Made by a program: the position numbers and the translations under genes | NCBI GenBank assembly: GCA_003202005.1 | Contig: QJJF01000001.1 | Coordinates: 527,099-591,098, forward strand | From: Williamsia faeni | Lineage (GTDB): Bacteria > Actinomycetota > Actinomycetes > Mycobacteriales > Mycobacteriaceae | Length of the DNA: 64,000 nt | Direction: 5' to 3' | Shown: positions 42,915 through 51,686 of the stretch, piece by piece | Layout: every line of letters begins with the position of its first letter | How positions within the stretch are numbered: the first letter of the stretch is position 1 | The notes under the pieces: model-generated | Seen by the model: only the letters and a program-made list of their open reading frames with translations | The model's database searches: none | Told to the model about the DNA's origin: nothing

Positions 42915-44071
42915 CACGACCACGTCCCCTCGGCCGAACGCAACTGTGCCTTGACCTCTTCGGTGTTCTCACCGAGCCGGGGGGCCGCACTGTCGATCCG
43001 GCCGGGGGTTCGGGAGAACCACGTGGGTGGTCCCGGGAAACGTACTGTGCCATACGGTGACTCGACTTCTTCGAAGAAGTCGACCGCTTCCAGATGTGGA
43101 TTGTCGAACAGCTCGTCGAGGGAACGGACCGGCGCGGCCGGAACGTCCAGGGAGCGCAGCAGGTCGAGCCACTCCTGGGTGGTGCGTTCGGCAAATGTCT
43201 GTCCCAGAAGCGAGTACACCTCGTTGATGCGAGCGGCCCGCTGCTCGAGGGTGGCGAAGTGCTCCCCTGCCCATTCAGGGGCAACAGCACCGACAAATGC
43301 GTTCCACTGTTTGTCGTTGTAGACCAGCGCCGAGATGTGTCCGTCCTTGGTGCGATACGGCTTTCGATTCGGTGACACCGCCCGGTGGTAGGCGGCCGGC
43401 CCGAGCGGCGGCGTGAACATCGCACCGCCGGCGTGTTCGACCAGCATGAAGGCGGCCATCGTCTCGAACATCGCCACCTCGACCTCTTGGCCTTCACCGG
43501 TGCGTTCCCGGTGGAACAGCGCCATCGTGGTGGCGTAAAGGGCCGTCATGCCCGCGACCTTGTCGGCGATGATGGTGCCGACATAGCTGGGTTCGCCGGT
43601 CAGCAGTTCCTGTGCGAACGGCAGACCGCATTCGGCCTGGATGGTGTCGTCGTAGGCGGTGAGATTCGCGTCCGGACCGCCCCGGCCGTATCCGTAGCAG
43701 TTCGTGTAGACGATCGACGGGTTGATCGCGGCGACCGCGTCGTAGTCGAAGCCGAGCTTGGCGATCGCCGTCGCGCGCATCGAGTGGATGAAGACGTCGG
43801 CGGTCGTGATCAGGTCACGCAGAACCTGCTTGTCGTCGTCGGTCCGCAGATCGAGAACCACGCTGCGTTTGCCGCGGTTCACGTTCACGAACACCCCACC
43901 CATGCCGGGTTCGGGCCCCACCGAGATGTATCGGGTGTTGTCCCCAGAAGGGATCTCGACCTTGATGACGTCTGCGCCCATGTCGGCCATCACCTGCGTG
44001 CAGTAAGGCCCCATGACCATTGCCGTCAGATCAACTACGCGTACTCCGGCCAACGGACCTGTGTGTTTCAT
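42914..44071 (-). CDS. CaiB/BaiF family III CoA-transferase
   Basis: The 385-residue protein has the formyl-CoA/bile-acid CoA-transferase pattern: GPLAGVRVVDLTAMVMGPYC, ADVIKVEIPSGDNTR, RGKRSVVLDLRT, and NLTAYDDTIQAECGLP, where the family's catalytic Asp lies. Family III enzymes move CoA from one acyl-CoA to a free acid without ATP. ATG 44071 is preceded by GAGGTTGGG. It is divergent from the ligase at 44,147, and the shared gap holds operator site B. Confidence 0.9.
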   Translation of the reverse strand: MKHTGPLAGVRVVDLTAMVMGPYCTQVMADMGADVIKVEIPSGDNTRYISVGPEPGMGGVFVNVNRGKRSVVLDLRTDDDKQVLRDLITTADVFIHSMRATAIAKLGFDYDAVAAINPSIVYTNCYGYGRGGPDANLTAYDDTIQAECGLPFAQELLTGEPSYVGTIIADKVAGMTALYATTMALFHRERTGEGQEVEVAMFETMAAFMLVEHAGGAMFTPPLGPAAYHRAVSPNRKPYRTKDGHISALVYNDKQWNAFVGAVAPEWAGEHFATLEQRAARINEVYSLLGQTFAERTTQEWLDLLRSLDVPAAPVRSLDELFDNPHLEAVDFFEEVESPYGTVRFPGPPTWFSRTPGRIDSAAPRLGENTEEVKAQLRSAEGTWS

Positions 44072-44113
44072 CCCCAACCCAACCTCATCGACAACTAACC
44101 CAAGCTATCAGGT

Positions 44114-44140
44114 CAATGTTTACAAGGATAGTGGTATGAC
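44114..44140. promoter_or_regulatory. Island operator site B in a divergent promoter
   Basis: CAATGTT-TACA-AGGATAG is a degenerate copy of the island inverted repeat (two mismatches in one arm). On the plus strand TATGAC (44135-44140) follows after 3 nt as a -10 box. This places the transcription start at or near the GTG at 44147, consistent with a leaderless mRNA. On the minus strand TGATAG lies in the mirrored position for the CoA-transferase operon. One bound repressor could block both. Confidence 0.6.
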
Positions 44141-44146
44141 TAGCAG

Positions 44147-45670
44147 GTGGAGATTTCAAAGCCGATCGGGCAGGTCCTGGAACCCTCTCTCGCGGTCCGC
44201 CCAGATGCGCCCGCGATCGAAGCCGCCTCCGGCATCTGGACGTACACCGAACTCGACGACCAAGCCCGGCGGGCCGCTGGTGCGTTGTGGTCGTTGGGCG
44301 TGCGCCCGGGCGACCGTGTCGCCGCCTGCCTTCCCAACGACCTCGACATCGTTGCAGCCTTCCACGGCGCGCAACGGATCGGTGCGATCTGGACCGGCGT
44401 CGGCGAAGCCCTGGCAGCCGGAGAACAACAAGACATCGTCGACCTTTGTGAGCCGGCCGCGTTCCTGACCGGCACGAACGGCAAGGTCTCAGGCCCGGAG
44501 TGTGTCGATCCGCAGCACTGGTCCGAATTGATCCACAGCGATCTGGACGCGCCACCGGTGGAGCCGGACATCGATGCACCGGCCGGGATCGCGTTCACCA
44601 GCGGGACCTCAGGTCGCCCCAAAGCAGTGGTCCACAGTCACCGGAACCTACTGTTGCCGGGCGCAGCACTTGTCAGCTCCCGCGGATGGGGCCCTGACCT
44701 GCGCAAGGGCGACAGTTTTCCGCTGACGATCCTCAACCTCATGGTGCTGTCGACGCTGCTCACCGCACAGGCAGGCGGATGCGCGGTGGTGATGAACCGC
44801 CGCGACGTCGAAGGCGTCATCGAGTGGATCAGCAGCCGGCGCGTGACCGTATGGAACGGCGCACCGGCCCAGCTCTACGACCTCGCACGCCGCCCCGACG
44901 CCGACCTGAGCTCACTCCGGGAGGTGTGGAGCGGCGGCGGCGACACCTCCGACGCCCTGCGCCAGGAGTTCGCCGACGCCCACGGACTGATCCCCCGCGT
45001 CACCTACGGACTGACCGAGGCGCCGACCGTGGTCTCGATCGATCCGGCGGACGGCCGGTGGCAGCACCGCGCCAGCGGCCAGGTTCTCCCGCACTTCGAC
45101 GTCGCCGCCTTCGACGACGACAACAATCGGCTGCCGGCCGGCGAAGTCGGCGAGCTGAAGCTGGCCGCTGCGACCGACGGCGAGTGGGCGGGTGTCTGGC
45201 GGTCGATGCTCGGCCACTGGGGCCCGAACGGACTCGACGTATCGCCCCCGGGCCCATTGGCCACCGGCGACATCGGGACCGTCGACGACAACGGCTGGCT
45301 GACCGTCGTCGACCGCAAGAAGCTGGTGATCATCAGGGGCGGGGCCAACATCTATCCACTCGAGGTGGAACGCGCCATCGGCACCCACCCGGACGTCGAG
45401 CGCGTGGCGGTGTACCCGATACCGGATGACCGCCTGGGCCAGCGGGTCGCGGCCGTGGTGGAGAGCAAGCAGCCCACACTTGATTTCGACGCCCTCGCCG
45501 CCCATTGCCGCCGCGAGGTGTCGTCGTACAAGGTCCCCGAGACGTGGGCGCAGGTCACCGCATTGCCGGTGAATGCCATGGGTAAGGTGCAGCGCGCCGG
45601 CCTCGCCGAGTTCGTCGAAGAACAACGTATTGCCGGCGGGCAGGCCACATCGAAGGGAACGACCGCGTGA
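44147..45670 (+). CDS. AMP-forming acyl-CoA synthetase 1 (ANL superfamily)
   Basis: The 507-residue protein has the ANL P-loop AFTSGTSGRPKAVVHSH, the motif YGLTEAPTV, and the C-terminal hinge and Lys region (VVDRKKLVIIRGGANIYPLE, KVPETWAQVTALPVNAMGKVQ). It activates a carboxylate to an acyl-AMP and then acyl-CoA. GTG 44147 has no leader and follows directly on the promoter, so the mRNA is probably leaderless. GTGA couples it to the next SDR. A second ligase is at 48,779. Confidence 0.92.
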   Translation: MEISKPIGQVLEPSLAVRPDAPAIEAASGIWTYTELDDQARRAAGALWSLGVRPGDRVAACLPNDLDIVAAFHGAQRIGAIWTGVGEALAAGEQQDIVDLCEPAAFLTGTNGKVSGPECVDPQHWSELIHSDLDAPPVEPDIDAPAGIAFTSGTSGRPKAVVHSHRNLLLPGAALVSSRGWGPDLRKGDSFPLTILNLMVLSTLLTAQAGGCAVVMNRRDVEGVIEWISSRRVTVWNGAPAQLYDLARRPDADLSSLREVWSGGGDTSDALRQEFADAHGLIPRVTYGLTEAPTVVSIDPADGRWQHRASGQVLPHFDVAAFDDDNNRLPAGEVGELKLAAATDGEWAGVWRSMLGHWGPNGLDVSPPGPLATGDIGTVDDNGWLTVVDRKKLVIIRGGANIYPLEVERAIGTHPDVERVAVYPIPDDRLGQRVAAVVESKQPTLDFDALAAHCRREVSSYKVPETWAQVTALPVNAMGKVQRAGLAEFVEEQRIAGGQATSKGTTA

Positions 45671-46422
45671 CGGAGATGTTCGACCTCAAAGGCAAGGTGG
45701 CCATCGTGACCGGCGCATCGTCGGGACTCGGGGTCGCGGTCGCGCAGACCCTGGCCGACGCCGGCGCACGGGTTGCGGTGGTGGCCCGCCGCAAGGAAAA
45801 GCTGAGCGAAGTCGCCGAGCGCATCGACGGCCTGGCCGTTGCGTGCGATCTCTCGGACCTCGAGCAGGTCGGCACCATCGTGCCCACAGTCGTCGACGAA
45901 CTCGGTCCACCGGACATCATCATCAACGCCGCCGGAAGCATGTTCACCGAGGAGAAGGCCGAGGTCGAGCCACTCGAGGCCATCCGGCAGACCCTCGGTT
46001 TGAACCTGATGGCCCCTTTTCTGCTGGCCCAAAGCGCCTTTCCCCACATGGTCGCGGCCGGCGGTGGTTCGATCGTGAACATCTCGTCGATCAGTGGACA
46101 GGTCGGGATCCCCGGGATCCCGCAGGCGTCCTACGCGGCGAGCAAGGCCGGCCTCTCCGGCCTGACGGTCGAGCTCGCGGTGCAATGGGCGAGGCACTCG
46201 ATCCGGGTGAACACGGTGGCTCCGGGATTCTTCCGGAGCGAGATCACCACGCCGCTCTACACCAATGAGCGCTCGTCGGCGTACCTGCGCCGAAACACAC
46301 CTCTACCGAAGGAAGGTTCCGCGCAAGACATAGTCGGCGCTGTGCTCTGGCTCGCCTCCGACGCCGGAAGTTACGTCACCGGTCAGACCATCAAGGTCGA
46401 CGGCGGCTGGACGGCTCGCTGA
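45667..46422 (+). CDS. Short-chain dehydrogenase/reductase
   Basis: The 251-residue SDR has VAIVTGASSGLGVAVAQTLA, INAAGSMFTEEKAEVE, NISSISGQVG and QASYAASKAGLSGL (Tyr/Lys). The C-terminus is YVTGQTIKVDGGWTAR. It is translationally coupled to the ligase by GTGA and ends the unit. The nearest role is dehydrogenation of a hydroxyacyl-CoA or a ring alcohol. A second unit starts after 111 nt with operator site C. Confidence 0.9.
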   Translation: MTEMFDLKGKVAIVTGASSGLGVAVAQTLADAGARVAVVARRKEKLSEVAERIDGLAVACDLSDLEQVGTIVPTVVDELGPPDIIINAAGSMFTEEKAEVEPLEAIRQTLGLNLMAPFLLAQSAFPHMVAAGGGSIVNISSISGQVGIPGIPQASYAASKAGLSGLTVELAVQWARHSIRVNTVAPGFFRSEITTPLYTNERSSAYLRRNTPLPKEGSAQDIVGAVLWLASDAGSYVTGQTIKVDGGWTAR

Positions 46423-46457
46423 CGCATCCGCGGTCAGCAGTACCACTGCAAGCATTG

Positions 46458-46484
46458 CAATCCTTGTGAGGATTAACGTAATGT
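46458..46484 (+). promoter_or_regulatory. Island operator site C and promoter
   Basis: CAATCCT-TGTG-AGGATTA is a near-perfect copy of the island inverted repeat (one terminal mismatch). TAATGT (46479-46484) follows after 3 nt as a candidate -10. The next start codon, ATG 46534, lies about 43 nt downstream of the expected transcript start. Confidence 0.72.
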
Positions 46485-46533
46485 CGGCCACATTATTGCC
46501 CCGTTTTGGGGTGCAGAAAGGACTTCTTCACTC

Positions 46534-47517
46534 ATGTTTTCGGCAGTTGTCATCGAAAAGGGCGAAGCAGGGCAATCGGTTGCCGTGCAGAACGTCGAGG
46601 AATCCGCACTTCCGGACGGAAACGTCCAGATCGACGTGGACTACTCCTCACTCAACTTCAAAGACGCCCTTGCCATCACCGGCAAGTCCCCGGTGGTCCG
46701 CAAGTTCCCGATGGTGCCCGGCATCGACCTCGCAGGCACCGTCACGGCCAGCTCGCACGGCGACTGGTCCGAAGGCGATCGGGTAGTCCTCAACGGCTGG
46801 GGCGTCGGTGAAACCCACTGGGGCGGCTTCGCCCAGCGCGCGAGCCTCAACGGCGACTGGCTGGTCCCGCTGCCCGCCGAGTTCACCGCGAAGCAGGCCA
46901 TGGCGATCGGTACCGCCGGCTACACCGCCAGCCTCTGCGTCGAGGCCCTGGTCAACGCCGGCGTCCGCCCGGAGCAGGGCGAGATCCTCGTGACCGGAGC
47001 CACCGGCGGTGTCGGCAGCGTTGCGATCGCACTCCTGACCAAGGCCGGATTCACCGTGGCCGCATCCACCGGCAAGTCGTCCGAGGTCGAGTACCTCCAG
47101 AAGCTCGGTGCAACCACGGTCGTCGACCGCGCCGAACTGTCCGAAAAGGGCAAGCCGATGCAGAAAGAGCGCTGGGCGGGAGTTGTCGATTCCGTCGGTA
47201 GCTTCACCCTGGCCAACGCCTGCGCCCAGACCCGCTACGGCGGCACCGTCACTGCCTGCGGTCTCGCACAGGGCATGGACTTCCCCGCCTCGGTCGCGCC
47301 GTTCATCCTGCGTGGCGTGTCGCTCCTGGGCATCGACAGCGTGATGGCACCCAAGGATCGGCGGATCACCGCCTGGGCACGCCTGTCCCGCGACCTGGAT
47401 CCGAGCGCCCTGGAATCGATCGCCACCGAGATCTCACTTGCAGAGTCGATCAATGCAGCCGATCAGCTGATGGACGGCACCGTCCGTGGCCGCATCGTCG
47501 TCGACGTCAATCGCTGA
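46534..47517 (+). CDS. acuI: AcuI/YhdH-type acrylyl-CoA reductase (MDR, NADPH)
   Basis: The 327-residue protein belongs to the zinc-free MDR group of YhdH/Acu[65 protein letters not shown] (NADPH) and [20 protein letters not shown]. AcuI reduces acryloyl-CoA to propionyl-CoA, but relatives reduce other enoyl-CoAs. It is the first gene after operator site C. A 15-nt gap separates it from the hydratase gene. The fold assignment is sure; the exact substrate is inferred. Confidence 0.88.
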   Translation: MFSAVVIEKGEAGQSVAVQNVEESALPDGNVQIDVDYSSLNFKDALAITGKSPVVRKFPMVPGIDLAGTVTASSHGDWSEGDRVVLNGWGVGETHWGGFAQRASLNGDWLVPLPAEFTAKQAMAIGTAGYTASLCVEALVNAGVRPEQGEILVTGATGGVGSVAIALLTKAGFTVAASTGKSSEVEYLQKLGATTVVDRAELSEKGKPMQKERWAGVVDSVGSFTLANACAQTRYGGTVTACGLAQGMDFPASVAPFILRGVSLLGIDSVMAPKDRRITAWARLSRDLDPSALESIATEISLAESINAADQLMDGTVRGRIVVDVNR

Positions 47518-47532
47518 ATTAGGAGCACACGC

Positions 47533-48723
47533 ATGACCAGCAACGAAACAGAATCAGTCCAGATCGACCTCTCCGACGTCGACCACCGCGTGGGCAAGCC
47601 CATTGGCGGCGGGCAACTCTGGGATCCCTGCAGCACCTCCGACATCCGTCGGTGGGCCATGGCGATGGACAACCCGAATCCCCTGCACTGGGACGAAACG
47701 TTCGCAAAGAAAAGCCGATACGGCGGACTCATCGCACCGCAGTCGATCGCGGTGGGCCTGGACTACGGGCACGGAGCCGCGCCGGCATGTGTGGGACACA
47801 TCCCGAACAGTCACCTGATCTTCGGCGGTGAAGAATGGTGGTTCTACGGAACGCCTGTGCGCCCCGGCGACAAACTGTTCCAGGAACGTCGCTTTCACGA
47901 TTACAAGATCACCGAGACAAAGTTCGCCGGCCCGACCATGTTCTCCCGTGGCGACACCACCCACAAGAATCAGCATGGTGCGCTCGTCGCCCGGGAACGG
48001 TCGACCGCCATTCGCTACCTCTCCGAGGAAGCCACCAAGCGCGGCATGTACGACAGCCAGATCGGCTCGCTCAAGAAGTGGACCAAAGAAGAACTGGACG
48101 AGGTCGACAAGCTGCGCGATGACTGGCTGATGTCCAATCGAGAGGGCATCTCGCCGCGTTTCGAGGAGGTCAAGGTCGGCGACAAACTCCATCGTCGCGT
48201 TATCGGACCGCACAGCATCGCGAGCTTCACCACCGAGTACCGCGCCTTCCTGTTCAACATCTGGGGAACATTCGAATGGGTCGCGCCCGAAGGTGTCGAC
48301 GATCCGTGGGTGTACCAGGATCCGGGCTGGATGGAAGGGTTCGGCTTCGACGAAGAGGGCGCCAAGATCGATCCGCGCAAGCGTGACGGTCTGTACGTCG
48401 GCCCTTCGCGCGGTCACATCGACAACGAGAAGGCGGGCGAGGTCGGCATGGCCCGCGCGTACGGCTACGGCGCCACGATGGGTGCCTGGTGCACCGACTT
48501 CCTGGCCAACTGGGCCGGCATCGACGGCATGGTCCGGCACACCAAGGCCGACTTCCGTGGTCCCGCCTTCGAGGGTGACGTCACCTACTTCGACGCCGAG
48601 GTCGTCGACAAGCAGGCCGAGTCCGAGTGGGGCGTGCCGCTCGTCCAGATCAAGCTGAAGCTCACCGACCAGAACGGCGTCACGCTGGTCACCTGCACGG
48701 CCGAAGTCGAGTTGCCACTCTAG
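47533..48723 (+). CDS. MaoC-like double-hotdog hydratase/dehydratase
   Basis: The 396-residue protein has two hotdog domains. The N-terminal one has RWAMAMDNPNPLHWDETFAK (the MaoC D-x4-H-type motif) and GGLIAPQSIAVGLDYG. The C-terminal one contains KVGDKLHRRVIGPHSIASFT and DFRGPAFEGDVTYFDAEVVD. Such double-hotdog enoyl-CoA hydratases act on bulky substrates in steroid and fatty-acid catabolism. It is co-directional with the reductase and the downstream ligase, with AGGAG before its start. Confidence 0.85.
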   Translation: MTSNETESVQIDLSDVDHRVGKPIGGGQLWDPCSTSDIRRWAMAMDNPNPLHWDETFAKKSRYGGLIAPQSIAVGLDYGHGAAPACVGHIPNSHLIFGGEEWWFYGTPVRPGDKLFQERRFHDYKITETKFAGPTMFSRGDTTHKNQHGALVARERSTAIRYLSEEATKRGMYDSQIGSLKKWTKEELDEVDKLRDDWLMSNREGISPRFEEVKVGDKLHRRVIGPHSIASFTTEYRAFLFNIWGTFEWVAPEGVDDPWVYQDPGWMEGFGFDEEGAKIDPRKRDGLYVGPSRGHIDNEKAGEVGMARAYGYGATMGAWCTDFLANWAGIDGMVRHTKADFRGPAFEGDVTYFDAEVVDKQAESEWGVPLVQIKLKLTDQNGVTLVTCTAEVELPL

Positions 48724-48778
48724 CCACCCGGCAGATCCCGAGCGCCATCAGTCCCAGAGACCGCGAAAGGTCCGTTTC

Positions 48779-50506
48779 ATGAGCACTCCCAAGGTTGACT
48801 CCCCTCCGACACCGCTGTCGGTCGTGTCGGGCCCGCCACTGGACGACGAACCCGGGCTCGGCACCCTCACGATGCCGGGGTTCCTGCGTGAGGTGACCAC
48901 GCGGTTCAGCGACCGCGAGGCACTCGTCCTGCATACGCCGGAGGGGGTCATCCGCTGGAGTTACACAGAATTGTGGGAACGCGCTGTCGAGGTGGCCCGG
49001 GCGTTGCGCGCGACCGGACTCGGTAAAGACGGCCGAGTCGGCGTGCTCATGACGAACCGGCCCGAGTGGATCGCAGCAGTCTTCGGCACGTCACTTGCCG
49101 GAGGTGTTGCGGTCACACTCAGCACCTTCTCGACCCCGTCGGAGTTGGACTACCTCCTCGACGTCTCCGAGGTCTCGGTGCTGCTGTACGACCACAAGGT
49201 ATTGAACAAGGACTTGACCGCAGTCCTGACCGACCTCGATCCCGAGATCGGTACCGCCGCACCCGGCACGCTGCAGTCGGCAAAGTATCCGTTCCTGCGA
49301 CACCTCGCAGCGGTAGGGGGTCCGGGCGTCGGTGGCGAGGGCGTCGGGGCGATCGAGTCCTGGGATGTGTTCCTCGAACGTGGGCAATCCGAGCCACGAG
49401 AGCTGGTGGAGGCGACAGCCGCCGCGGTGAAGCCCAGCGACACCGCGGTGCTGTTCTTCTCCTCGGGAACGACCAGCAAGCCCAAGGGCATCTTCAGCGC
49501 TCATCGTGGAGTTTCCATTCAGCTGTGGCGCTTCTGCCAGATCTACAACTTCGGCCCGGACGACAACATCCGGTGCTGGAGCGCCAACGGATTCTTCTGG
49601 TCCGGAAATTTCGCCATGGCACTGGGCAATACGCTGGCCAGCGGTGGATCGCTCGTACTGCAGACGACCTTCGACGCCACCGAAGCGCTGGAGCTCATCG
49701 AATCCGAAAAGGTGAACTTCCCGTTCGCCTGGCCGCATCAATGGGCACAATTCGAATCGGCGCCCAACTGGGCCACAGCGGATCTGAGCAGTCTCCGCTT
49801 TGTCGACTATCGCACCCCCGTGGCCCGCCATCCGTCCGTCACCGCGGAATGGATCGAGCCCGGGTACGCCTACGGAAACACCGAAACCTTCACGATCTCA
49901 ACGATTCTCCCGGCCAACACCACCGAGGAACAGGCCGGCGGCAGCAGTGGCAAACCGCTGTCCGGCATGACGGTGAAGATCGTGGACACGTTGACCGGTG
50001 ACACCGTCCCGCTGGGCGAACGCGGTGAGATCTGCGTCAAGGGACCGACGTTGATGCTCGGATATCTCGGCACACCGCTGAGCGAGACCGTCGACGACGA
50101 AGGCTTCTTCGTCACCGGGGACGGCGGTTATCTCGACGCCGAAGGCCGTTTGTTCTGGGAAGGCCGCCTCACAGACATCATCAAGACCGGTGGCGCCAAC
50201 GTGTCACCCCTCGAGGTCGATGAGGTACTGGTCGGACATCCCGGCGTCAAGGTCACGCGTACCGTCGGCGTGCCGCACGAGACACTCGGCGAAGTGGTTG
50301 TCGCGTGCATCGTTCCGCATGACAACGCACAGCTCGACCCCGAAGAGGTCCGCACGTTCGTCAAGGCCGAGCTGGCGAGTTACAAAGTGCCGCGCCATGT
50401 TTTGTTCTTCACCGACGACGAGGTCACTCTGACCGGCAGCGCGAAAATCAAGACCAGCGAGATCCGTGAACTCGCCACGAAGAGGCTCGCTCCCGCAACC
50501 CAGTAG
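48779..50506 (+). CDS. AMP-forming acyl-CoA synthetase 2
   Basis: The 575-residue protein has the ANL P-loop VLFFSSGTTSKPKGIFSAH, AYGNTETFT, and the C-terminal GDGGYLDAEGRLFWEGRLTD then IIKTGGANVSPLEVDEVLV, with SYKVPRHVLFF and the terminal catalytic Lys region TGSAKIKTSEI. Its length and the central VFLERGQSEPREL insertion differ from the first ligase, so the two probably take different acids. GAAAGG is near the ATG. It ends the rightward block at a bidirectional terminator. Confidence 0.92.
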   Translation: MSTPKVDSPPTPLSVVSGPPLDDEPGLGTLTMPGFLREVTTRFSDREALVLHTPEGVIRWSYTELWERAVEVARALRATGLGKDGRVGVLMTNRPEWIAAVFGTSLAGGVAVTLSTFSTPSELDYLLDVSEVSVLLYDHKVLNKDLTAVLTDLDPEIGTAAPGTLQSAKYPFLRHLAAVGGPGVGGEGVGAIESWDVFLERGQSEPRELVEATAAAVKPSDTAVLFFSSGTTSKPKGIFSAHRGVSIQLWRFCQIYNFGPDDNIRCWSANGFFWSGNFAMALGNTLASGGSLVLQTTFDATEALELIESEKVNFPFAWPHQWAQFESAPNWATADLSSLRFVDYRTPVARHPSVTAEWIEPGYAYGNTETFTISTILPANTTEEQAGGSSGKPLSGMTVKIVDTLTGDTVPLGERGEICVKGPTLMLGYLGTPLSETVDDEGFFVTGDGGYLDAEGRLFWEGRLTDIIKTGGANVSPLEVDEVLVGHPGVKVTRTVGVPHETLGEVVVACIVPHDNAQLDPEEVRTFVKAELASYKVPRHVLFFTDDEVTLTGSAKIKTSEIRELATKRLAPATQ

Positions 50507-50529
50507 CGAGATGTTCTGGGATGTGGTGT

Positions 50530-50565
50530 TCTGGCGGCCGAGACCTTCGGGTCGAGGCCGCCAGA
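50530..50565. terminator. Bidirectional hairpin terminator between convergent operons
   Basis: A 10-bp outer stem (TCTGGCGGCC with GGCCGCCAGA) and an inner GACC/GGTC stem enclose a TTCG tetraloop. It lies between the ligase stop (50506) and the opposite-strand stop (50574), so it can serve both operons. Confidence 0.8.
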
Positions 50566-50573
50566 CCAGCAGA

Positions 50574-51686
50574 CTATCGGTATCGGGCGGCCAGTCCTGC
50601 GCGATGCTGCGCGGGTGAACCGAATAGTGACCGATTCAAAATGGCGCGCTTGAGGTAGACGTGGATATTGCTCTCCCACGTGTAGCCCATACCGCCATGG
50701 AGTTGCATTGCTTTACCCGCCACATCCACAGCCATCGCTGATGTGAACGACTTGGCCATCGAAACCGCCACCGCGGCATCGGGTTGGTCGGCGGCCAGCG
50801 CACTGACAGCAGCATCAACGAGCTTCTGCGCGACCGTCACCTGGACGAGCATGTCGGCGCAGGCGTGCTTCACGGCCTGAAATGATCCGATCTTGCGGCC
50901 GAATTGTTCTCGTACACCGACATATTCGACCGTCAACCCCATCACGGCCTCACTGAGCCCGAGACTGTCGCAAGCTACTCCGAGTGCCGCGCGATCGTGA
51001 AGGTGCCGCAGCGCATCCGCGCCGTCCGACGCGAACCGCCACACCGATTCCACCGGCACCACCACGTCGTCGGCGATCACGCGACCGAAGCTGCGGGTGA
51101 GGTCGACAACCGGCTGATCAACAACCGTCAGTCCACTGGTGGTCGAATCGACGGCCACGATGACAATCCCACCGCCGACATCCTCTGCATCAAGCGCGGG
51201 AATGAGGAGGCGGTCGGCGCCGGGGGCACCCAGGACCAGGTCGGCGTCACCGCGCAGGTGCCATCCCGCCTCGTCGCGGGTGATGCGGAACGACGTCTGA
51301 TCGATCTCGTCGAGGTTGCTCTCGCCTTCGACCACGACAATCGGGACGGAACCACCGGATACGGTGTCCCGCAACAGTTCATCGCGGGCCGGAGACGACG
51401 CCAGCGATTCCAGCAGTCCCAGGCTCAGTGTTGCCACGGCCGGGTAAGGGCCGGTTGTCAGGGCTCGCCCGGCTTCTCGCAGGACGACGGCCGTCTCGGC
51501 GAAAGTCGCGGCGGCGCCGTCGAATTCCTCTGCTGCTTCCAGTCCGAGCCATCCGGATCCGGCGACCTGCTGCCAATCGACCGGGGTACCGACGTCTACT
51601 TTGGCAAGCAGGTCACGTGCGACCGCACGAAGTTCCCCATGCAACTCGGAGAGATCGTGCAGTTCGGAGAGGTTGTCAGTCGACAT
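50574..51686 (-). CDS. Acyl-CoA dehydrogenase, short subunit 2 of a paired enzyme
   Basis: The 370-residue protein has the ACAD C-terminal helical domain (EQFGRKIGSFQAVKHACADM, GKAMQLHGGMGYTWESNIHV) but lacks the SEPGSGSD-type FAD loop. It carries a modified middle domain and no clear catalytic Glu. This matches the shorter, non-catalytic-looking subunits of the alpha2-beta2 dehydrogenases known from mycobacterial steroid catabolism. It overlaps the upstream long subunit by TGATG, so the pair is co-translated. It is the last gene of the leftward operon. Confidence 0.85.
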   Translation of the reverse strand: MSTDNLSELHDLSELHGELRAVARDLLAKVDVGTPVDWQQVAGSGWLGLEAAEEFDGAAATFAETAVVLREAGRALTTGPYPAVATLSLGLLESLASSPARDELLRDTVSGGSVPIVVVEGESNLDEIDQTSFRITRDEAGWHLRGDADLVLGAPGADRLLIPALDAEDVGGGIVIVAVDSTTSGLTVVDQPVVDLTRSFGRVIADDVVVPVESVWRFASDGADALRHLHDRAALGVACDSLGLSEAVMGLTVEYVGVREQFGRKIGSFQAVKHACADMLVQVTVAQKLVDAAVSALAADQPDAAVAVSMAKSFTSAMAVDVAGKAMQLHGGMGYTWESNIHVYLKRAILNRSLFGSPAQHRAGLAARYR

